From QHXW01 sp035297145 (GTDB lineage Bacteria; Acidobacteriota; Terriglobia; Bryobacterales; Bryobacteraceae), in assembly GCA_035297145.1 (NCBI GenBank), contig DATGZN010000023.1:1-53361 (forward strand): 53,361 nucleotides of DNA, read 5' to 3'. The position numbers and the translations under genes are program-made. Under the pieces are notes generated by a model. It searched no databases and was not told the DNA's origin. It was given only the letters and a program-made list of their open reading frames with translations. Numbering within the stretch: the first letter of the stretch is position 1; each line of letters starts with the position of its first letter. This document shows, one piece after another, positions 26,299-34,460 of this stretch.

Positions 26299-27189
26299 CT
26301 ATGCGAAGCTGTCCGGTCCAGCGACAATCCTCGCATTCTTCGGCCAAACTTGGGGCGGTCGCATAAACTCGTGGGTTTGGCCGAAGGAGTCCACTGCGCA
26401 GAGTTTTAACGTCATATTGTCCTGGAAAGCGTCATAATCGCTTTTCTCAAGGTCCCTGATGACGAAGCGGATATATCCAGAGACCGGTAACCCGCAGACC
26501 AATGGCCTACCCTCATCAAATTCGGCCAGGGCTTCGGTGACCTTTCGTGAGATTCCGGTGCGCGTCCGGCGATAGCGAGTGTCCCTTTCAATTAGAAGTA
26601 CATCGGTGATTCTTTCCCGTTGTGGATGGAAGGTACGCCCCGCTGTCTCGATTTCTAGGGACCAGTCCACGACAGTAGGCGGTCCACAAGGTCGAATATT
26701 CACAAGCTGGATGCCCAGTGTGATGATGAAATCCGCTCTGGTCGTGCGATCAGCGCCCGATGTACCCTCGAACGGTCCCCACTCGAAAAGCCCTTCGGTG
26801 ACTGCTATTGTGATTTCGGGCCTCGCATTTCTCCCGCGCTCGGCGAGCAACTCGGCAGTGATCTCGGCGGTTTTCTGCCGCGCGGCCTCCGCTTCGTTCG
26901 TGCATTCTTCATGGAGAGCCTTTGGCGAGAGGACGATGTAGTTTATCAGGAAGCTACCCAGCCATCCGGCGATCCACACGAATCCAGCCCAGAGAAAACC
27001 ATAGAAAGCTACGCTAAGCGCCGCATTGGAGAGCAACTTCAGTCCGACAAGGCCGGAAATGTAGCTGAGAATGATCCCGACGACCCCGATAAACGGCGGG
27101 ACAAAATTTGTCCACGTCCGATGAACATTCCAGAAGCTCACGGTATCCAACACCGCCCTCTTAAGCCGAAGACGGGGATAAGAAGTCAC
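26299..27189 (-). CDS. hypothetical membrane protein with two transmembrane helices
   Basis: A 296-residue protein. The GTG at 27189 is preferred over an upstream ATG because AAGGAG lies 6 bases before it. Two hydrophobic helices follow: about residues 30-46 (FVPPFIGVVGIILSYIS) and 55-80 (AALSVAFYGFLWAGFVWIAG). Then comes a helical linker (EAEAARQKTAEITAELLAERG) and a C-terminal soluble domain of beta character (DFIITLGIQLVNIRPCGPPTVV ... GYIRFVIRDLEKS). It has no recognised catalytic motif. It is divergent from the SIR2-HD operon, which is 245 bases away, so the two may share a control region or a function. I cannot name a family. Confidence 0.7.
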   Translation of the reverse strand: MTSYPRLRLKRAVLDTVSFWNVHRTWTNFVPPFIGVVGIILSYISGLVGLKLLSNAALSVAFYGFLWAGFVWIAGWLGSFLINYIVLSPKALHEECTNEAEAARQKTAEITAELLAERGRNARPEITIAVTEGLFEWGPFEGTSGADRTTRADFIITLGIQLVNIRPCGPPTVVDWSLEIETAGRTFHPQRERITDVLLIERDTRYRRTRTGISRKVTEALAEFDEGRPLVCGLPVSGYIRFVIRDLEKSDYDAFQDNMTLKLCAVDSFGQTHEFMRPPQVWPKNARIVAGPDSFA

Positions 27190-27434
27190 ACATCGCTCCT
27201 TGTAGCGGTTCCTTGAACGGTGAAGCCGCCCGCGAGTCACCGCAGTCATCCCGGTTCGTGAGGCCAGGACTATGCGGCCATCTTCTAGTCTAAAGCTGGA
27301 TCACAAAAAAGCCCAGCCGTCACCGAGCCATACCACATCAATTCAATGCGCTTTTAGCGCCCCACCAACAGGAAGAAGATCCGCATCTTTCGATACAATA
27401 ATAGGTATAAAAATCTGGCTGTCTTGCATTTCAA

Positions 27435-30344
27435 ATGGAAACCGCTGCTAACGCGAAGACCTCCCCGAACGCAACGCCCGGCTTGCAGGAGGCTTCCGAG
27501 CTGCTTTTGAACACTTGGAGACAGGGACGCCGCGTACTAGTGGTTTTGGGAGCTGGAGCCTCAGTCAAAGCCGGGGTTCCAAGGATGAAAGGGGTCTTCT
27601 CACAGTTGGAGCGCAGGCTCCAGAATCTAGTTGACCAAGCTGCAAAGGCTGACCCTCAACAGGCGAAGGACGATAAGCATCGCGAAGAGTTGTTAACCAG
27701 GCTACGTGAATTGCACGGTTGGTGCACTTCGCTTGCCCGCCAGGGTGCGCCGCGCTCAATCGCCGCTATGGCGCTAGGGATGATGCAGCGGGCGCACGAA
27801 ACTGCTCAGCGAGATCAGCTTTCCAAGCTGTTACACGGGGAATGGATAAGATTTTCGAACAAATTTATCTCTGAAGTTGCCACCAAGAGGGAACCAACAA
27901 ACATACACAAAAAAGTTGCCGGCTGGGCTGTTTCGGGTGGTGCCGACGTGCTCAGTGTAAATTTTGACGGGCTTACTCGGCGAGCCATCCAAAACGTTCT
28001 CGACGAGGCAGGTGGTAGCGGCAGTGCAGTTGTCTTAAGTGAGCCAAGCGAGATATCGGGGTATTTTCTCGGTGACCGCATTGATAATGACAGCGCGCCT
28101 GCGCTTGTTCCGGTGATCAAAATATGGGGTGATGTATTCCATGCGGTCTGCACCAATAAGCAGTGCCCTCAGTCTGGAATCCGAGCGCCAATCTTCCGGC
28201 TGTGGCGGGAAGGGGCAAATGGGACATCGCAGGAAACGCTCTGCCCCGATTGTGGCTCTCAACGTCAGCTACAGATCTTCTTTGCTGGATATGAAGAGAA
28301 GGAAAAATCGGCAGCAGACTCAATGAATGAATTGCTGAAGTTCGTGGCCCCGCGCATAGGCTGCATCGTCACAGTGGGGTTTAGCGGACTTTGGGATCAG
28401 TCGCTAGTTAGATTTCTGGCTGCTCTTTGCACGGACTTGGACAAAGAGAAAGCGTGGCAACGGCGATTGGTCGATTCGACGGAGCTCGGTAACCCGGATC
28501 ATGTTGATCATGCCTCATCCTTTTGGATTAACGTTGACAAAGATACCCGTCCCCCCTTGCTCCAAGACTTAGCCTCTTTCGGAATTTCGCCGATACATCT
28601 TTCAATGGAGGCTGAACAATTCGCTGATGTAGCCCCTGATTTCAAACGGTTTGAGGTCAAGAAAGCCGGAAGATTTACGGGGGATGGAGTGCTTCCCGAG
28701 GGCAAGTGGGAAGATATCATCAAAAAGCAGAAGCCCTGCCCTTCCGCGTACAAGATTTTGGTGCAAGAGTCCCACGCAGGAGAGCCGAGTTATCTGGCTG
28801 ATTTTGCCCTATTACGTCAGTTGGGGATAAAGACTCGCATAGCACTTGCGGCGATTGAACCCGAAGCGGTTGCTACTGAGGAGCCTAACCATAATCGACG
28901 AACCCACAGCTTCGGGGCCTCACACCTGGCAATCCTCTGGTTTCGCAAGCTGTCCAGTCGCGGAATCGTGTCACTGACGGAACAAGAGGAGGAAAGACTC
29001 GCAACGGTAGTGATGTTCGCTGCGGTCCACCACGATATTGGACATCTCCCTTTCACTCATCTTGCAGAAGACATCTTCGGCGAACTCCATTGGACAGTAG
29101 AAGACTGGAGCGCTGAGTTCCATCATGACGAAGCAGTTCTTGCAAATTGCTTTGAGGATATTAGACAGCAAACCTTTGATATCAGCGGGAAAGTTGCAAA
29201 AATACTGGCTGCACGCCCGCAGGAATTCCGAACTTGGGTGGAAGCCGCGATTCAGGCTCGGTCTGGCTATCACTGGGTGGACGCGATCCTAAATAGTCCA
29301 CTGGACACGGACAAACTCGACTACGTCCTCCGCGATTGTGGTTACTTACGCCAAGGAATTCACGTTCCTCTTGGTTCCGAGAGCCTTCGTTGGCTCGAAA
29401 ATTTCTTCTCAAATACACGTGTGCTGCCTGGAGGCCTGGTCGCCCTCGAGGGTACTGCCGGCGAACATGCACGAGACTTCCTCGAAGAACGGCGCTGGCT
29501 TTACAAACACCAATACCATCAGCCTGGATATCGGGCGCTCGAAAGATTGGCGGGTTCGGTGATCCTGCACTGGCTGATCCAACACGTCCCGCAAGAAATA
29601 GTTAAGAGCCCGGAATATCGTCGACTTACATCCAACTTTGTGGAGCACTTGAGCGACACCTCCAGCTATAAGGGACGAGTTGCCAGACAACTGCTATGGG
29701 CGAAGCTCAAAGAGAAAGAGAGAGGCGGCGAACCCGATTTGCTAATGCGCATCTGCGAAGAACTTGCCAGCCCTTCGGATTCAAGCAAGGGCTTGCCGCC
29801 ACATCCTCGGTTGCGGGAATGGGCGCTGCGATGCCTGGGTATTTTTGAAAGCGCATTCGAGCATTGGCATCCCCAAAAGGATGGCGAGTTTACTCTCGCT
29901 CAGCATCTGACGAAAAGCGCGGGGATCACTTGCTCCGAAACGATTTACATTCCTGTAAACCGGCTCAAGGAAGTCAGGGAAAGCATCCGACAAATCGAAA
30001 CCCTGCATCCCTTCCGTGCTTTATTCGACGTCGCAGTGGTGCCCCGTATGTTGTCGTATCCGCAACGCCGACGGCTACGGCTCGGCACCAACGTCGTTTA
30101 TGGAGAGTGCTTCGCTGTTTCCCACAGGGACCCGGACCGATGGGGAATGTCTACGGGCAAATGGATACCGCTCTCTGAAAGTGCCTTTGCCGAACGTGAC
30201 AGAAATAGATGGGCGAAAATTATGGTCGTATCGCCCGAATCAAATGATCCGGATGTTCCACACACTTTGGATCGCTTCAGGAATCTGTGCCGCGAACAGG
30301 ATATTCGTTGGACGGAAGTGGACCCGGACGAAGGCATGACATAA
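27435..30344 (+). CDS. SIR2 domain fused to a SAMHD1/dGTPase-like HD domain
   Basis: A 969-residue two-domain protein. The SIR2 part (about residues 30-400) has the NAD-pocket GAGAS (39-43), NFDGL (176-180), a zinc knuckle (C239, C244, C270, C273) and VTVGFSGLWDQS (312-323). Where sirtuins have a catalytic His-Gly, this protein has IWGDVFH, with W231 at that place. The HD part carries the SAMHD1/dGTPase set: H491 in RTHSFG, H533-D534 in AVHHDIGHLPFTH, an FHHDE motif at 562-566, and D627 in LDTDKLDY. In defence systems SIR2 usually depletes NAD and SAMHD1-like HD enzymes hydrolyse dNTPs; the joint action here is inference. A weak AT-rich promoter (TATAAA at 27406) precedes the ATG. First gene of a three-gene operon. 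Confidence 0.85.
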   Translation: METAANAKTSPNATPGLQEASELLLNTWRQGRRVLVVLGAGASVKAGVPRMKGVFSQLERRLQNLVDQAAKADPQQAKDDKHREELLTRLRELHGWCTSLARQGAPRSIAAMALGMMQRAHETAQRDQLSKLLHGEWIRFSNKFISEVATKREPTNIHKKVAGWAVSGGADVLSVNFDGLTRRAIQNVLDEAGGSGSAVVLSEPSEISGYFLGDRIDNDSAPALVPVIKIWGDVFHAVCTNKQCPQSGIRAPIFRLWREGANGTSQETLCPDCGSQRQLQIFFAGYEEKEKSAADSMNELLKFVAPRIGCIVTVGFSGLWDQSLVRFLAALCTDLDKEKAWQRRLVDSTELGNPDHVDHASSFWINVDKDTRPPLLQDLASFGISPIHLSMEAEQFADVAPDFKRFEVKKAGRFTGDGVLPEGKWEDIIKKQKPCPSAYKILVQESHAGEPSYLADFALLRQLGIKTRIALAAIEPEAVATEEPNHNRRTHSFGASHLAILWFRKLSSRGIVSLTEQEEERLATVVMFAAVHHDIGHLPFTHLAEDIFGELHWTVEDWSAEFHHDEAVLANCFEDIRQQTFDISGKVAKILAARPQEFRTWVEAAIQARSGYHWVDAILNSPLDTDKLDYVLRDCGYLRQGIHVPLGSESLRWLENFFSNTRVLPGGLVALEGTAGEHARDFLEERRWLYKHQYHQPGYRALERLAGSVILHWLIQHVPQEIVKSPEYRRLTSNFVEHLSDTSSYKGRVARQLLWAKLKEKERGGEPDLLMRICEELASPSDSSKGLPPHPRLREWALRCLGIFESAFEHWHPQKDGEFTLAQHLTKSAGITCSETIYIPVNRLKEVRESIRQIETLHPFRALFDVAVVPRMLSYPQRRRLRLGTNVVYGECFAVSHRDPDRWGMSTGKWIPLSESAFAERDRNRWAKIMVVSPESNDPDVPHTLDRFRNLCREQDIRWTEVDPDEGMT

Positions 30345-30372
30345 TGTTAGCGTCAACCTGTGCTGGTGTATC

Positions 30373-31380
30373 GTGAACGACGACGCTAAGAATAGCGCCC
30401 ACATCGACTCAAAGCGGTGCGTGGCCGTCGCGTACGAGTGGTTCCTAACCCCTGTCGACTTTCACGACTACGACATAGTATTGAATATTGGGTGCTTCGA
30501 TTCTACGAAGCCAGAGCCTTGGACAAGAACCTACCATGCGCGTTTGCCGAGGAAGCGGTCCTCTAATCAGCAATCCGACGTCTCCGGGAACTTGGGAATC
30601 ATCTTTCCGGTATCGGACGATGATGCTGGAAAACGCGCTTCTGCTTCGGAGCGCTTAGTCGCCGACGCCATTATTTGGGAGTTGGCGCAGTTGGATTTTG
30701 GCGATACAAAGACTATATTGCTTCTCCAAGGTCCCATGCTTCCCAAGCTTCGAGGCCGGCTTCTGTATCGGGGTGTGCCAAAAGATGTAGCCATCTGGAC
30801 ACTGACGTGGCAACCTGAGTGGTTTTGGAGGTTGGAAGCATCTGAACAGCTCTTACGGAGTATTGAAGAGCCCGCGTCCGTCAGCGCAATGTACCCGCCC
30901 GAAGGCATTGATAGAGCATCCCGTTGCTGGGTCTGCCGCAGGGCAGAGAAAGCTGTTTATCATTTTGAGGTGTTGACAAACACTTGGGATTGCGTTGAGG
31001 CGCTAGGCTGGGAAAAGGAATATGCTGACGAAATTGCGTCTCTCATCAAACCTGTCAAAGGGGACGTAAACGAGCGTCTGCCTCTCCCAAGCGTGCTAGA
31101 GCGAGCCCGCGCTGCAGCGAAAACACGATGTGCCCTTGAGGAAGGATTTGTCTGGTTCCTGCCACAATTAAGAGAGAAGAAGCATGACGCTAGGGGTTGT
31201 GCGACCGACGAACGACTCGCGAAGGTCATCCGTTGTATTGATCCGCAAGCTGCCGAAACGGCGGGCGAGGCGGAGCTTTTCGCAGCCACCGAACTGTTCG
31301 AATGGAAGAATGAAGCCAACGTTTATACAGCTTTCCGGATGAACGAAGGCAAGCTTCTGAGTGTCCTCAGAGGCTCATAG
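30373..31380 (+). CDS. uncharacterised protein between the SIR2-HD and peptidase genes
   Basis: A 335-residue soluble protein that I do not recognise. It starts at a GTG 28 bases after the SIR2-HD stop. Visible features: strand-helix alternation in the first half (HDYDIVLNIGCFDSTK, ADAIIWELAQLDFG, KTILLLQGPMLPKLRGRLLY), one CxxC (RCWVCRRAEKA, about residues 182-192) that could help bind metal, and a helical second half (YADEIASLIKPVKG, LERARAAAKTRCALEEGF). No signal peptide or membrane helix. Its stop is 3 bases before the next ATG. The tight spacing implies a shared function, perhaps an adaptor, sensor or immunity-like part of the system. Confidence 0.7.
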   Translation: MNDDAKNSAHIDSKRCVAVAYEWFLTPVDFHDYDIVLNIGCFDSTKPEPWTRTYHARLPRKRSSNQQSDVSGNLGIIFPVSDDDAGKRASASERLVADAIIWELAQLDFGDTKTILLLQGPMLPKLRGRLLYRGVPKDVAIWTLTWQPEWFWRLEASEQLLRSIEEPASVSAMYPPEGIDRASRCWVCRRAEKAVYHFEVLTNTWDCVEALGWEKEYADEIASLIKPVKGDVNERLPLPSVLERARAAAKTRCALEEGFVWFLPQLREKKHDARGCATDERLAKVIRCIDPQAAETAGEAELFAATELFEWKNEANVYTAFRMNEGKLLSVLRGS

Positions 31381-31383
31381 TGC

Positions 31384-32415
31384 ATGAGCGCATCTGAAAG
31401 CCAAACGCTAACGTCAGTGCTCACTCAATCGCGGGCGTGGTCGGAATGGTCCATTTTTCTGGACCGGACGTTACGCGCAAACCGTCTTCCAAGTGGTGAA
31501 TCGGTCGTTGACTTGTTACGACAATTCCTTGATGCAAAGGGAACTGGTGGTATGGCTTTGCTCAAGCGTGTTCGCCAGTATTTTGCAATCGAACGCCTTG
31601 CCGGAGACGATACCTGTGGTTTTCCTTTGCCTGGTCAGGGCTGGGTTCGAGTAGACCGTCCTGTTGGCGAGCTCTTTCGGCGTGCTGCTCAAGTCGCAGT
31701 GGGGGAGGCAACCCCTTCGCGACGGCATTCAGTTGAGGCACACGAGATTGGTCATTTGTTCTATGCAACCCTCGCGGAGCGGGCCGAGGCAATTCGGTTA
31801 GATCATAAGGTCCGGTCCGATGAAGCGGAGCGATTCTGCTGGGATTTCGCGTTGGAAGTCTTTTGTCCCCGCAGCGAACGCTTTCGATGGGACGCGGCCT
31901 ACCTCAGGGCCCTGCTCAGAGAAAGCGAACAAGAGACTGTTTCGCAACTGAAACCGAAAGAACTTCGCCCCCTCACTTTCTGGCATGTCCGCGCCCTAGC
32001 GCGGCGACATGGCATCTCCATGCGAATGGCCGTGGTGGCGCTAGATCGTCATCCGATTCTTGATGAAGTTAGTTTTGGCATATCGATATTAAAGCGGATG
32101 CCCAACCCAGCTACCTCGCACGATGTTGGCTTGCGCGTCTGGCAGCGCGCCAGACCTAGTTGGGGTTTTTTGGTTTCGAATCAGCGCGCAATTAAACAGG
32201 GATTTATTTCTGCCGGAACGATCTTTGATCGCGGTCAGAACCAAAAGACCCTGACTGCGAGAGAGCGACTTCGATTGAGGTTTTCCTGCCCTAATGAACA
32301 AGTAAAGTGGCCTGTTCGTACCACCGAAACCACCTGCGCATATACTCCTGTAGATGTAAAGTCCGAAGGCAGATATCTGCTGGTGATGTGGCCGTGGCCA
32401 AGGGCGGATAAGTAG
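31384..32415 (+). CDS. ImmA/IrrE-like HExxH metallopeptidase
   Basis: A 343-residue protein with a zinc-peptidase core: HEIGH at residues 120-124 (SVEAHEIGHLFYATL), followed by SDEAERFCWDFALEVFCP (145-162), which matches the downstream helix of ImmA/IrrE proteins that supplies the third ligand (E149 or E147 likely). ImmA-type peptidases cleave repressors in mobile elements, and IrrE cleaves the DdrO repressor after DNA damage. The C-terminal 150 residues include a basic region with an RHGISMRMAVVAL helix that might bind DNA or protein. It starts 3 bases after the preceding stop codon, so translation is likely coupled. It is inferred to be the regulator or trigger of the operon. Confidence 0.82.
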   Translation: MSASESQTLTSVLTQSRAWSEWSIFLDRTLRANRLPSGESVVDLLRQFLDAKGTGGMALLKRVRQYFAIERLAGDDTCGFPLPGQGWVRVDRPVGELFRRAAQVAVGEATPSRRHSVEAHEIGHLFYATLAERAEAIRLDHKVRSDEAERFCWDFALEVFCPRSERFRWDAAYLRALLRESEQETVSQLKPKELRPLTFWHVRALARRHGISMRMAVVALDRHPILDEVSFGISILKRMPNPATSHDVGLRVWQRARPSWGFLVSNQRAIKQGFISAGTIFDRGQNQKTLTARERLRLRFSCPNEQVKWPVRTTETTCAYTPVDVKSEGRYLLVMWPWPRADK

Positions 32416-32681
32416 CTTGAGGCTATGGCAGCGGCCGCGAACCCACGGCTGATAATCGCAGCGCCCCGATCCAGTTCCTATAGTCTCCCTCCGGGTTGAC
32501 TGCTTACCTTCCCGTGCGAAGGCGGATGAGGGCAAGTAGAATTGCGCTTGGTTCCTGCCTTCATAGATTCGGCACCATCTAACGACTCGGGCATCACCGG
32601 GTTTACCACGCGCGAACTTCAGTCCCCGCCTCTCAGAGATGATGTCCAAATGACTTCCGATGCCCAATAACAGGACCTAAG

Positions 32682-32924
32682 ATGAACGATCTGATTGTCG
32701 TAGAAGAGATGGCGGAGTGGCAGAGACTGAATGCGCTCGTACTCGATAGCGTCTCTTCGCCGATTACGCGCCGCGTGTACAACATGGCGTTGGACGAGTT
32801 CGTGGAGTGGTACCGGCAGGAGCCGCGGACCAGCTTTCTGACGAAAAGTCCGTTCGAGTGTCTGCGTGCATCATCAATGGGATCGACACAATCTGCGAGG
32901 CGCTGCCCCCAAGCATTAAAATAG
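32682..32924 (+). pseudogene. tyrosine recombinase N-terminal fragment
   Basis: Only the N-terminal core-binding (SAM-like) part remains. The frame starts MNDLIVVEEMAEWQRLNALV and continues LDSVSSPITRRVYNMALDEF and VEWYRQEPR, typical of phage-type integrases around residues 15-50. After about base 32835 the sequence no longer matches an integrase and soon meets a stop. The catalytic Arg-His-Tyr region is gone. The 5' part overlaps the region before the GHKL gene. This is a deletion or recombination joint. Confidence 0.7.
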
Positions 32925-32959
32925 CGGCGAGCGTTCCCCTCACCGGTGACGGTAACCAC

Positions 32960-34348
32960 GTGAAGAAGTTTGACCTCAATATCGAGAAAGTCCTGGAGGA
33001 CTGGGACGTCCGGCACGGTCTACGGGAGGTGATCGCGAACGCGCTCGATGAGCAAGCGCTCACGAAGACCACGGATGTAGAAATCTCCAAGGACAAGGCG
33101 GGCAGGTGGCACATCCGGGACTACGGCCGCGGGCTCAAATATGAGCATCTCACACAGAACGAGAACCAAGAAAAGCAATCGCACCCTGACCTCGTGGTTG
33201 GGAAATTTGGTGTCGGGCTGAAAGATGCGCTTGCGACCTTCGACCGCCGCAAAATCAAGGTGCTCATGAAATCGAGACACGGCGACATTACGATTGCGAA
33301 ATCGAGCAAGCACGGATTCGATGACATAACGACGCTGAACGCTGTCATCGACGACCCCTCCGAGCCGGACCGCGTCGGCACGGAATTCACCTTCGAAGGC
33401 GTCACGGATGCGGACATGGCTGCAGCCAAGGACGTCTTCCTACGGTTCTCCGGCGACAAGCCGATCGAGACAACCGCGTACGGCCAGGTTCTCGACAAAG
33501 GCGGCAGGAAAGTCGCCCGGATCTACATCACAGGCCTACGCGTCGCGGAGGAAGAAAACTTCCTGTGCAGCTACAACATCACCAGTGTAAACGCGGCCAT
33601 CAGGAAGGCCCTCAACCGTGAGCGCACTAACGTCGGCAGAACCGCGTACACAGAACGTGTCAAGGCCATCCTCCTGGACTGTAAGCAACAACAAGTTGCC
33701 CAGCTCCTGGTGAACGACTTGAAGAACTACGAAGCCGGCACATCGCACGACGAACTCACGTGGATCGACGTACAAGTGCACGCTTGCAAACTCCTTAATG
33801 CGGCCGGCAACGTGATCTTCCTCACCCCAGCAGAGCTGATCAACGCCAAGGACATGGTCGACCACGCGCAGAGAGATGGCTACACTGTCATCACGATTCC
33901 CGAAAGTGTTAAGGACAAGATTTACGACCTCACGGATGGTCGAGGAAAGCCCATGCGCGATCTCGAAGCCTACTCAGCAGAGTGGAACGAGAGCTTCGAA
34001 TTCGAATTCATCAACGAGAAGGACCTCACGAAGAAAGAACGGGACGTCTTCCGGCAGACCAGTGCGATTTTCAAGCTCATCGGCGGCAGGCCAAAGACGA
34101 TAAAAGAAATCCTGATCTCAAGCACCATGCGCATCGAAGCCTTTAATCACCGCGAGGCCGCAGGCATATGGGGGGCTGGCACCGGGCGCATCATCATCAA
34201 ACGCAACCAGCTCAAGGATCTTCGATCCTACGCAGGGACGCTCTTGCACGAAACCGCCCACGCCACCAGCGGCGCAAGTGACATTTCCGAAGAATTCGAA
34301 GCTGAGCTCACCAAAGTCCTCGGGACATTAGCAAAAAACACCCTGTAG
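32960..34348 (+). CDS. GHKL (Hsp90-like) ATPase fused to an HExxH peptidase
   Basis: A 462-residue protein from the GTG at 32960. This start is chosen because it opens FDLNIEKVLEDWDVRHG, the usual N-terminus of these proteins; the longer frame from 32807 is partly integrase debris. The ATP-binding motifs are clear: N-box EVIANALDEQ (about 23-32), G1 DYGRGL (54-59) and G2 GKFGVGLKDAL (81-91). At the C-terminus HETAH (430-434) and a following EEFEAELTK make a zinc-peptidase site. GHKL domains fused to peptidase or nuclease parts occur in conflict systems, where ATP binding may gate the effector; here this is inference. The dual-nuclease gene follows 112 bases downstream. Confidence 0.78.
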   Translation: MKKFDLNIEKVLEDWDVRHGLREVIANALDEQALTKTTDVEISKDKAGRWHIRDYGRGLKYEHLTQNENQEKQSHPDLVVGKFGVGLKDALATFDRRKIKVLMKSRHGDITIAKSSKHGFDDITTLNAVIDDPSEPDRVGTEFTFEGVTDADMAAAKDVFLRFSGDKPIETTAYGQVLDKGGRKVARIYITGLRVAEEENFLCSYNITSVNAAIRKALNRERTNVGRTAYTERVKAILLDCKQQQVAQLLVNDLKNYEAGTSHDELTWIDVQVHACKLLNAAGNVIFLTPAELINAKDMVDHAQRDGYTVITIPESVKDKIYDLTDGRGKPMRDLEAYSAEWNESFEFEFINEKDLTKKERDVFRQTSAIFKLIGGRPKTIKEILISSTMRIEAFNHREAAGIWGAGTGRIIIKRNQLKDLRSYAGTLLHETAHATSGASDISEEFEAELTKVLGTLAKNTL

Positions 34349-34460
34349 GAGCAGCCCGCGCACCCGTCGAAGAGATGCCGAACTCCGACGATGTTGCGGA
34401 TGCAGGCCATGCCAATCTGGTGTGGGAGAGCGTTGGCTTCGGATAACATTGATTAGTAAT

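Noticed and set aside
28800..29340. HD motif considered as Cas3-like
   Set aside because: The motif set (HSFG, HHDIGH, FHHDE, LDTDKLDY) is that of the SAMHD1/dGTPase group, and no helicase or Cascade genes are present.
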